From Chrysochromulina tobinii (Eukaryota; Haptophyta; Prymnesiales; Chrysochromulinaceae): 28,404 bases of DNA. Position 1 is the stretch's first letter. Each line of letters begins with the position of its first letter. Below are positions 1 through 8,200 of this stretch, piece after piece. The notes under the pieces are model-generated. The model was given only the letters and a program-made list of their open reading frames with translations, ran no database searches and was not told the DNA's origin. The DNA lies in NCBI GenBank assembly GCA_001275005.1, contig JWZX01003379.1, forward strand, positions 1 through 28,404, given 5' to 3'. The position numbers and the translations under genes are program-made.

Positions 1-104
1 GCCGACACGCGCGCGCAGCGCGGCGCGCGCGCCGCGGGCTTCGCCGCGCCGGCGGCGCGCGGTGCCGGCGCAGGCTTACGCTCGCCGACTTCGACGGACA
101 GCAT
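1..104 (-). CDS. Possible 5' end of a gene leaving the left edge
   Basis: On the minus strand an ATG at 104-102 opens a frame that stays open to the window edge. It encodes about 34 residues rich in Ala, Pro and Arg, starting MLSVEVGERKPAP. The stretch is extremely CG-rich with alternating CG runs, so the lack of stops is weak evidence of coding. No domain is recognisable. It could equally be non-coding CG-rich DNA. Confidence 0.2.
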   Translation of the reverse strand, partial: MLSVEVGERKPAPAPRAAGAAKPAARAPRCARVS

Positions 105-364
105 GGAAGAATCACAATGTGAGAATCCGTTTCCATTGAGGTCATTGAGATACTTGATCGTTTTGAGGAATTTTGAGGAATCCCGATTGACACCCCTTGA
201 GGACTCCCTGCGAGAGTAAGGGGTATCCGAGCGAACCAATGAAACTGACTGCGGACTGACTGAGATGGGATGGCCATTACATATACAATGTACATGATGT
301 ATCTGCAACCGGGATTGCAATCAATCTAAATCCTTGTGTCCAAGGCGGGCGTGCGTGCGTGCGC

Positions 365-406
<42 letters not shown>

Positions 407-790
407 AGCCCGTTGGCAAGGGGCGGTTCGTTGATCCCCCCTAAGAGGAACCCCCACAAGTATAACGGCCGATGTGACACGTCATAGGTGCTGACCTGTA
501 CGTGCCCTCGGAGAACGAGTACAATTGTACAAGGTGAGAAGTACATGTAAACGATTTACTTGACTTGATTTGTCTTGACTTTTGAGTACAAGCCCGAGCG
601 AGCGAGTACTCAGTACTTGTGTTGACCGAGGGGAGCGGAGCCGTCCTTTGAGACCTGTGTTTGGGCGCGGGGGGACCGTGACGAAACTGAACCGAACTGA
701 ACTGAATTGACTTGACTTTATCTTTTCGATTTGAATTTCAACAACTTCGCGCCAAAGACCTCCACCTCGAGACACTTTCCACTGTGAGGG
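105..790. other. Intergenic region with short repeats
   Basis: I see no convincing gene here. The stretch holds a GTGC tetranucleotide microsatellite at about 350-406 and degenerate runs of GAACTGAAC/TTGACTTGA type at about 550-720. The base composition is clearly less GC-rich than in the neighbouring genes. It probably includes the promoter of the ORF at 791. Confidence 0.5.
350..406. repeat. (GTGC)n tetranucleotide microsatellite
   Basis: About fourteen GTGC units, with one CGCG interruption near 361-366, are visible directly. The open frame across it on the minus strand (Ala-Arg-Thr-His periodicity) is a repeat artefact. Confidence 0.9.
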
Positions 791-1192
791 ATGATGGCCT
801 GGGAACCAGTCGCGTTCGCCGGCGGCTGTCATCCTGTTGGTCTCAACCACGTCAACAAGCGCAGGGACGAGCTCGATCAGCCTCTTTCCAAGCGGCAGCG
901 GCACCTACCGCAGGATGTGGCGATGCTGAGCGAGACGTATGAGCAGGTCGAGGAGCAGCATCAGCAGCCGATGGCACTCGAGGAGCCGGCCCGTGAATCG
1001 CCCGTGGAGACGGCACGGGCATCTCCCATGCCCATGCCGACGGTGCGTTACTGCCCACCCTGCTTTGCGCACCGCTTCTGCCGCGTCGGCAATCCCTGCC
1101 TGGTCGAGAGCGACCTGCCGACCTACTACAGGATGCACTACGAGGATATATATTCCGTCAACGATGCATCCCAGTCAATGATGGTTCTGTGA
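791..1192 (+). CDS. Small hypothetical protein with C-x2-C-x5-C-x5-C motif
   Basis: This 133-residue ORF begins with two ATGs in a row, and I do not recognise its family. Residues 23-37 are basic (KRRDEL then SKRQR) and could be a nuclear localisation signal. Residues 45-70 are Glu/Gln-rich. Cysteines 88, 91, 97 and 103 form a C-x2-C-x5-C-x5-C pattern that might bind zinc. The C-terminus (TYYRMHYEDIYSV) looks like real protein rather than antisense translation. The stop lies 155 nt from the 3' end of the convergent methyltransferase gene. Coding status rests on composition and ORF length only. Confidence 0.5.
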   Translation: MMAWEPVAFAGGCHPVGLNHVNKRRDELDQPLSKRQRHLPQDVAMLSETYEQVEEQHQQPMALEEPARESPVETARASPMPMPTVRYCPPCFAHRFCRVGNPCLVESDLPTYYRMHYEDIYSVNDASQSMMVL

Positions 1193-1347
1193 ACTGTCGT
1201 CGCTTCTACGTCGAGTACTCGCATGTACTGTTCCGCGATATCGCCGATTTCGCCCATGCGAGTGTCACTTGTGTGTGCCTCCATGTCCAAGCTAGTCGTA
1301 AAATCCTTGCACTGTGGTCAAGTGATGTGCGCAAATACCTAACGGAT

Positions 1348-2713
1348 TCATCCACCAAAGCTGAGGCTGACGGGCTCGGCGGCGCTCTTGCGGCCGATGA
1401 AGTAGATCTGCTCGTCCTGCAGCGCCGGATGTCGCCCGTCACCGGCGCGCGGCTCCTTGGCCCATCGACGCCTCTGCACCTCCTCGAACACGGATAGGAA
1501 GTGGTCCAGTAATGTCTCCTTGACGGCACACGGGTGGCCCACGTCCCAAAACGGCGCGGCGCCCGCCCGGAAAGCATCCCATCGCGCATCGAAGACGCGA
1601 TCAGCGAACACAAGCCACCCGCCCGGCTTGAGTGCGTTGTACGCCGCCTGCAGCCCCGGCGAGCCCGGCATCAAGGGCAGTCGAGGGCAATCGACGGCAA
1701 TCGAGGGACATCACGGTCGATCAGACGCACTCAGGTGGTTCACTCACCTGGAGCACCGCAGGCACGTCCCGTACGGACTGGAGCACAGAGACCATCACGA
1801 GGGTGTCGGCCACATGCGTAAGCGAAAGTGACTCGGCGGGCACGTTGAGTACCCTTACCGGGCGGCCATGCAGGCGCTGCTCCTTGTACGTGCACCCCTT
1901 GGTGCGATCCATGAACACGCGGGCGAGCGGGTCGACCAGCGTGATCGAGCTCGTCGAGCTCCCCGGCCGCAGCAGCAGCGACTGCGTCTGCGTGTACGGC
2001 CCAGATCCAATCTCGAGCACGTGTCCCAGCGCGTCCGGCAGCGCGCGGTACTGATCGAACTGAAGGGCATGATGCGCATTGCGATCGGTCGTCTGGCTCG
2101 CGGGTGCCGCCGACCACAAGCTCGCCTCCCACAGCTGCGCAAACTTCCACCTCCGCTCGTCCACACGCAAGATGCCGTACGCTGGCTCGTAGAACGCGCA
2201 TACGTCGTGCTGTGCGTGGCGCGTGAGGCCGTCGGACTGCGCACCGCCGTATGCAAGCTCCTCGGCAGCGTGGCACGAGCGGTTGAAGATCCTCTGGCCG
2301 CCGCGCTCGCATGTCTCGCCGCCAGATCCGTCGCCGCAGATGCACACGCCAAGCAAGCACGGGTGGTGATGGCAGCCAGGCCCCCTTTCACGGCCATTGA
2401 AGGCGCACGCCGAATTCACTCTAGTGCTCCTGCCAAGGATGAAGTCTGTGGGGGGTGGCGGCGGCGACTCGGCGGACGCGGGCGGCAGCGAAGCGTCCTG
2501 CGATGAGATTTGTTCGAATGCCACACCGGCGTGCTTCCGGCGAACCTGCTGTGCGCGCTCGGCGCGGCGGCGGCGACGAACGCCGAATGTGAGTCTCAAG
2601 GGAGAGGGCGGCGAGGCAGCAGGTGGCGACGATTCCGTCTCAAATGTACGGCGTCGGAGAAGGGCAAAGAGGAGCAAAAGGGTCGTGCCGACGAACAGCC
2701 TAAAGAACTCCAT
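1348..2713 (-). CDS. Membrane-anchored EGF-like / SAM-dependent methyltransferase
   Basis: There are two exons (2713-1748 and 1647-1348) joined in phase 0, giving 421 residues. Residues 4-18 are a hydrophobic signal anchor followed by RRR, so a type II membrane protein of the Golgi/ER lumen is likely. Residues 103-135 hold an EGF-like cysteine cluster; CICGDGSGGETC (124-135) fits the EGF signature C-x-C-x5-G-x2-C. The C-terminal half is a class I methyltransferase: motif I VLEIGSGP (232-239), post-I acidic strand ITLVDP, then a helix split by the intron and finally ALKPGGWLVFADR. Splicing restores the classic motif II to III spacing exactly. The substrate cannot be read from sequence. The first in-frame ATG is 2713; the frame extends two codons upstream only through TTG. 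It is divergent from the PX gene. Confidence 0.8.
1648..1747 (-). other. Intron of the EGF/methyltransferase gene (100 nt, GT-AG)
   Basis: The donor is CCAG|GTGAGT and the acceptor GCTGCAG|GCG, phase 0. The interior repeats TCGATTGCC-like units, the same style as introns elsewhere in the window. Confidence 0.85.
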
Positions 2714-3036
2714 CGGCAAACTCCATCAATTAATTTTTGGGCGGACCAGGAACGGCGGGAACGGCGTTTCGTCAAAGTGATTGATGGGCGAGCAGGAGCG
2801 CAGCGCAATCGCACGGCTCCATGGCCCTCGGAGCAGCATAGGCGCATGCATTCAAAAAAGGCGGTCCCCGCCTTCCTTCGTCCAAGTCGATTTTGACCTG
2901 CTGGGGAGTGGGGACGTCCACTCGCTCTCGAGTCTCTTCGCGCACGAGGGAACGCGCCCACGGGCGAGCACGCTCTTTTCCGTTCGACGTGGCCGTCGAC
3001 TGTAGACATCGCGACCTTCGAGCACCATCTCCTAAC
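2714..3036. promoter_or_regulatory. Divergent intergenic region (bidirectional promoter candidate)
   Basis: These 323 nt separate the start codons of two divergent genes (methyltransferase minus, PX plus) and must contain both 5' UTRs and promoters. No clear TATA box or initiator stands out. Open frames in it begin with non-ATG codons and show no domain. Confidence 0.4.
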
Positions 3037-5040
3037 ATGGCGGTAGAGCGCACCTCCGTGCGCATAGTGAGCACACACAACGTCGAGGAGCCGTGGCTTT
3101 TTGGGAGCAGCAGCTTGGCTAGCACGATCGTCAACTACTACTCGATCGAGGTCAAGTGCGGCAGCGCAGCATGGAGTGTCGAGCGTCGCTACCGCAACTT
3201 TGCAGAGCTTGGAGCACTGTTAGCCCAAGCGTATGGACGGGCTGAGCTGCCCAAGCTTCCGCCGAAGCTCTTCAGTCACTCTCCAGAGGCAATCGCCACC
3301 CGATGTACCGAGCTCGAGGTGTTTCTCCGGCGGTGCAGCCAGCATCCGCCGATCGGCTTGAGCCGGTACTGGTACCACTTCCTGACCGACGAATGGCAGC
3401 TCGTGAGGATGGTCCGACCACGAGTAGTCCTTACGTGCGATGCGGTCCATGCGGATCAGGCGACGCCGCTCGACATGGTGCTGCCTCAGATTGAAGAGGC
3501 ACCAGCGGAGGTGGCGGAGGTGGAGGTGGAGGTGGCGAAGGCGGCAGAGGCGGCGGAGGCGGAGACGGCGGAGACGGCGGCGGAGGAGGAGGTCGCGGAG
3601 GCGATGGCGCATCCGCGCGCGAGCCTTGTGCCTCTAGCGTTTCGCCAAGGCCCCAAGGCTGACGACCGGCCACAAGGTGCTAACGATGGCAACACCTCGT
3701 CAGCCTGGTCCGACGACAACAGCTCCGCTCCAGAGGACGGGGAGGCCGCGGCCAAAGCAGCAGTGACTTCATTAGCGGATGTGTCGGCGGATGCGACGGC
3801 GGGTGAGCTGCAGCAAGCCAATGCAGCAGCGGAGGCCAGCGAAGAGGTCGTGGAGCCTGCTTGCCACGTGGAGCCTGCGTGCTTGTTTGCCGCTGTCCTC
3901 TCTTCGTATGAAGAGGTGCTACACCACCTCTCAGAAACACTCGTTCACGCAGCTACAGGCCCCGCACCGAACCCCGCACGGAAGCCCAAGGCGTTTGAGG
4001 ACTTATTTGAGGACTTTCCCGCGACTACTGGAGCGAGGGTCGAAGAGAGGCCCGCGAGATCGCCCGAGAGATTGCCCGAGATGTCCGAGAGATCGACCGA
4101 GATGGATCAGGTTGTGCCTGTTCGTCGCCGGCCCTTAAGCCTGGTGCAAATGGTGGCAGCAGGTACCGCAAGCGTCGCGGTGGCAGCGGCGGAGCGGGCT
4201 CAGCAGAAGATTCACTCCTTCCCCGCCCTCTCGCCTCTCCAGCAGCGCCTCCAGCAGCGAGAGGCCGCGAGAGCCTTGGAATGTTCTAGGAACTTTCCTG
4301 CTCCGAGCAGGCTGGCACGCTTTGCGGCGCTCCGACCTGTGGCGGAAAGGCGTTCCCACTCGACCCCGGATGGCGTTTCCGGTTCACATCCCATTCACAC
4401 CCAATCGCGCTCGACCACGGATGGAGGTGCGCAGACTACGGCGCAGACCAGCGGGGCCGCGGCCGCGGCAACCTCGCATCATGGGCTGAGTAGACTCGGC
4501 GATGGTGTGAATGCGAGGCTCCATTCACACCTTGGCGATTGTGAGATTGCGAAGCTCCATTCACACCTTGGCGATTGTGAGATTGCGAGGCTCCCTTCAC
4601 ACCTCGGCGATGGTGTGAATGCGAGGCTCCATTCACACCTTGGCGATGGTGAGATTGCGAGGCTCCATTCACACCTCGGCGATGGTGAGAATGCGAGGCT
4701 CCATTCACACCTGGGCGATGGTGAGAATGCGAGGCTTGACGAGGACGAGTGCATGGACGAGTGCATGGATGAGTACATGGATGAGCTGAGTGCTCCACAG
4801 AGGCAGCAGCTGTGGCTGGCTAAGCTGGTGAAGGCGTACGAGGCAGCCGATCTGCACGTGGAGGACAACGAGGACGACGAGGACGACGAGGACAAAGAGG
4901 AAGTCAAAAGCGAGAATCGAAGAGTTCGAATCTCAGCCTCTCGCACGAAAAGGCTCACGCGTCGTCGCCGCTCGTCGTTCAGCCGAGTGCAACAATGGCT
5001 CAGGGTCACTCGGAGGCCTGTACATCAGGTACAGCTGTGA
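3037..5040 (+). CDS. PX-domain phosphoinositide-binding protein with tandem repeats
   Basis: This is a 667-residue protein. The frame is open further upstream but the first ATG is 3037, with A at -3 and G at +4. Residues about 5-118 form a PX domain. It has RRYRNFAEL (the basic motif that contacts the 3-phosphate), the proline loop LPPKLF, and RCTELEVFLRRC with the family's conserved Arg followed by the membrane-loop helix. PX domains usually bind PtdIns(3)P on endosomes. After it come a Glu/Ala-rich low-complexity stretch (about 155-190), a long disordered Ser/Pro/Arg region, a 12-residue tandem repeat (HSHLGDGENARL type), DECMDECMDEYMDEL repeats, an Asp/Glu run and a strongly basic C-terminus. 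No BAR, SH3 or kinase domain is visible, so it is not a standard sorting nexin beyond the PX module. No introns are needed. Confidence 0.85.
   Translation: MAVERTSVRIVSTHNVEEPWLFGSSSLASTIVNYYSIEVKCGSAAWSVERRYRNFAELGALLAQAYGRAELPKLPPKLFSHSPEAIATRCTELEVFLRRCSQHPPIGLSRYWYHFLTDEWQLVRMVRPRVVLTCDAVHADQATPLDMVLPQIEEAPAEVAEVEVEVAKAAEAAEAETAETAAEEEVAEAMAHPRASLVPLAFRQGPKADDRPQGANDGNTSSAWSDDNSSAPEDGEAAAKAAVTSLADVSADATAGELQQANAAAEASEEVVEPACHVEPACLFAAVLSSYEEVLHHLSETLVHAATGPAPNPARKPKAFEDLFEDFPATTGARVEERPARSPERLPEMSERSTEMDQVVPVRRRPLSLVQMVAAGTASVAVAAAERAQQKIHSFPALSPLQQRLQQREAARALECSRNFPAPSRLARFAALRPVAERRSHSTPDGVSGSHPIHTQSRSTTDGGAQTTAQTSGAAAAATSHHGLSRLGDGVNARLHSHLGDCEIAKLHSHLGDCEIARLPSHLGDGVNARLHSHLGDGEIARLHSHLGDGENARLHSHLGDGENARLDEDECMDECMDEYMDELSAPQRQQLWLAKLVKAYEAADLHVEDNEDDEDDEDKEEVKSENRRVRISASRTKRLTRRRRSSFSRVQQWLRVTRRPVHQVQL
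4495..4737 (+). repeat. In-frame 36-nt minisatellite (6.75 copies)
   Basis: Six full 36-nt units and one 27-nt partial unit encode LGD(G/C)(V/E)(N/I)A(R/K)LHSH. Changes between copies are few and mostly at residues 4-6 of the unit, suggesting recent expansion. Unit length keeps the frame. Confidence 0.95.
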
Positions 5041-5268
5041 AGATAAGTTCGGATCATTCTCACGCCCACAGCACACAGGCTGGGCCTGTACACGCGGGCC
5101 ACTCGCATAACACAAATTCTCTTCACAAAACACAATACGTGAACTTTTAATACATGAGCGCCGTCTCGAGCGCACTCCTTTCGGGGACTCGAGGAGCGCC
5201 GTCGCGCGCGGTCACTGCGGGCACGACCACGTACCACGAGGAGTCGAGACAGCTCCTACGAGAGGTAC

Positions 5269-8200
5269 TCATACATACTCCTCGCCGGCGGGTGCAAACT
5301 CGAAGCGCACGAGCCACGACATGTTGCTCCACCTCGTCTTGGCCACCGTCGCGGGCGCCGTCGCGGGCGCGAGGCCCGCGGGGGCTCCGAGGAGCCCCGC
5401 GATGCGCGGCGGCAGCAGCGGGCGGAGCACCGGGCCTGTGAGTGCGTCGAGCACGGAGGCGCCCACGTCGGCGCGGTGCCAGCGGAGCTGCGCGGGGAGC
5501 GACAGGTGGAGCCGTGAGGGCGTCGTGTCGAGCACCTGAGGGGAAGCGATGGGGAAGAGGGAGGTGGCGCCGTGGTGAGCGCTTGCATGCCACTGGGAGC
5601 GGGAGGTGGAGCCGGAGGGCGTCGTGTCGAGCACCTCAATGGTCGTCGCGAGCACGGCGCGTGCGTTCATGGCGAGCTGCGTGTGCACCGCGCCCGCCGA
5701 GTAGGCACGGAGGGGGGGTGAGAAGGCGGTCCCAGCGACGAGGCCGAAGGAGAGCAAGGGCGAGGGGAGCCCGGAGAAGGCGAGCGCTCGCCGCGGGTCG
5801 TGGCTCGAAAATTTGGGAATGAGGAAGGCGATGAAGAAAGAGGGACGTGGCTTGCTCGCACGCAGGATGGCGTGCTCGATCTCGATGGCGGAGATCGAGA
5901 AGCCGCCGATGTTGTACACGAAGCTCGAGTGCATGCGTAGGACGGCGAGGGTGGACTCGGAGCAGGGGACTTGGCGCGCGTTGGCCGCGAAGCCCTGCAT
6001 GCAAATCAAGTTGTACACGTTGAGCCAAAAGGCGAGGCGCGCGTCGTCGTGGGCGCCGAGCGGTCCGGTGCACGAGAGGTCGACGCGGCCGAGGAGCGCC
6101 GTCTTGGCACTGAGCTCGGCGAAGCGAGGTGCAGATCCGATCTCGTGCAGCTCGTGGCGCCCCACGTGGCCCGCCTCGTCCGCGTACTCGCGGAACAGGT
6201 CGCTCATCTCGCTCATCAGTTGCTCGGCGAGCCCTGCGACGTCCTCTGCCGTGACGCTGACGACCGATCGTGACGAGACCTCCGCGGCTGCTGACGAAAC
6301 CTCCGCGGCCGCTGACGAAACCTCCGCGGCCGCTGACGAAACCTCCGCGGCCGCTGACGAAACCTCCGCGGCCGCTGACGAAACGAGCTCCGGCGCGAGC
6401 TCTGACAGGAAGCGCGCCGAGGCACGGCCGGCAGTGCTGATGGCAGTGCTGATGGCAGTGCTGATGGCAGGTCGGCCGGCAGTGCTGATGGCAGGTCGGC
6501 GACGCTCCTCGAGAGACCCGGCGGTTGGAAGCTCGGCGGTTGGAAGGTCGGCGGTTGGGGACCCGGCCGTGCGTGACAGTCCGTTGAGGACGAGCTGGAG
6601 GCTCGATCCATTCACAGCGCCGTCCCGAGCGCCCGTGACGAGCTGATCGAGCGCGAGGCTCGCCGCTGCCAGCGTCGCGAGCGCGCCGTCGCGAGCGCCG
6701 GCATGGGTCGCAGCGGCGGTGGCGCCGTCCCGAGCGGCGCCGTCCCGAGCGGTGGCGGTTTCGCGACTGTCTGGTTCGGCGGAGGCCGCGGTGTTGAGCG
6801 TCGTGTTGAGCACGGCGAGGGCCGACTCCACCTGCGTGTCGAGCTCCACGCCACGAGTGAGCTCGCCATCAGAGATGCAATCAGAGGTGCCATCAGAGAT
6901 GCAATCAGAGTGAGATGCCTACCTGCGTATCGAGCTCTTGCAATCAGAGATGCCATCAGAGATGCAATCAGAGGGAGATGCCTACTTGTGTATCGAGCTC
7001 TTGCAAACCCTCAAGCAGCTCACGAGCGTCCATTTGGGAGTTGCCGAGCAGCGCCGTCCCGAGCAGCGCCACCCTCCAGAGGCGCAGCTGCGCCCTCGCC
7101 GAACTGTCCAAGGCGCTCAACGCGGCGCTCCCGGGCAATGACGCCCGACACAGCGCCTCGACGCACGCGCGCGCCACGCGCACAGGCAAGCTGCCCGACG
7201 AGGCCGCTTCGTCAATTGATCCGTCAATGGAAGGGCGAGCGGCGCTGACGATGAGGTCGGTGGCAACCTTACCAACATCAGCCGTCGGGTCGCTTGTGGC
7301 GCCGATGAGCTCGGTGAGCTCGTCGTTCACACCGTCGTTCACACACGCCAGCACGTCGCCGGCGGCGGCGCGTTCGCCGTTCTCATTCACGAGCCGTTCA
7401 CACTCCTCGAGCACGCATCGCTCTGTGAAGTCGCCGAGCTCGGTGCTCCCACATTTGGAAGCGTCGAGGCCGAGCGCGCGCGCCACCGCGGCGACGCTCT
7501 CGACGTCAGTTTCGTCAGCTTTGGTCGCGAGCAGCCGCAGTGCACGCGCTGCCTCCAGCCGCACCTCGGGCGAGCTGTGAAGAGAGCGCAGCAGAGCGAC
7601 CAAAGCCGTGAGTGCTCCGGATGTGTCGGCACAGATGGTACGCGTCACGATGGTGCGTAGCTCCGTCGCCTCGCACGCGGCGAGGTTCGCAATCGTGCTT
7701 GCTGCCGCCTCTCGGCATCCATCGCTGGCCCCCTCGCCAAGCAGCCCAAAGAGGAGAGAGAGAGCGCCTGATGAGGGAGGTCATCCCGTGCAATCAGCCT
7801 GCAATCAGTCTGCAATCAGCATGCAATCAGCCCAAAGAGGAGAGAGAGCGCGCCTGATGAGGGAGGCCATCACGTGCAATCAGCATGCAATCAGCATGCA
7901 ATCAGCATGCAATCAGCATGCAATCAGCATGCAATCAGCCCAAAGAGGAGAGAGCGCGCTCAGGAGGACGCGCCTGAATGTACGATCGCCCTCTGCCGCT
8001 CGCTCAGGAGGACGCCACCGAGCTCCATCCCGAGCAGAATCCCGAGCTCCAGCTCATTAGGGCCCGCCTCGCCGGCACCTCCACTCAGGTTGGCGAGCAC
8101 CATCGCCACCACCTCCTGGTCGTCCGCGTCGCCGGTGCGCAGCATCTCGACCAGAGGCGCCAGCGCACCTGATGAGGGAGGCCAACCCGTGCAATGAGCA

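Noticed and set aside
1632-2506. Plus-strand open frames opposite the EGF/methyltransferase gene
   Set aside because: The minus strand has motif I, the EGF signature and a clean splice. The plus-strand products are Arg/Ser-rich shadows.
2893-3036. Upstream extension of the PX protein
   Set aside because: It begins with TTG and encodes an Arg/Ser-rich stretch. ATG 3037 has a strong context and leads directly into the PX domain.
3431-3673. Minus-strand proline-rich ORF opposite the PX protein linker
   Set aside because: It is a direct consequence of GGCGGAGGT-type repeats coding Glu/Ala on the plus strand.
7795-7940. CRISPR-like array of short direct repeats
   Set aside because: The units are 10-11 nt, adjoining and without unique spacers, and they lie between armadillo exons of a eukaryotic gene.
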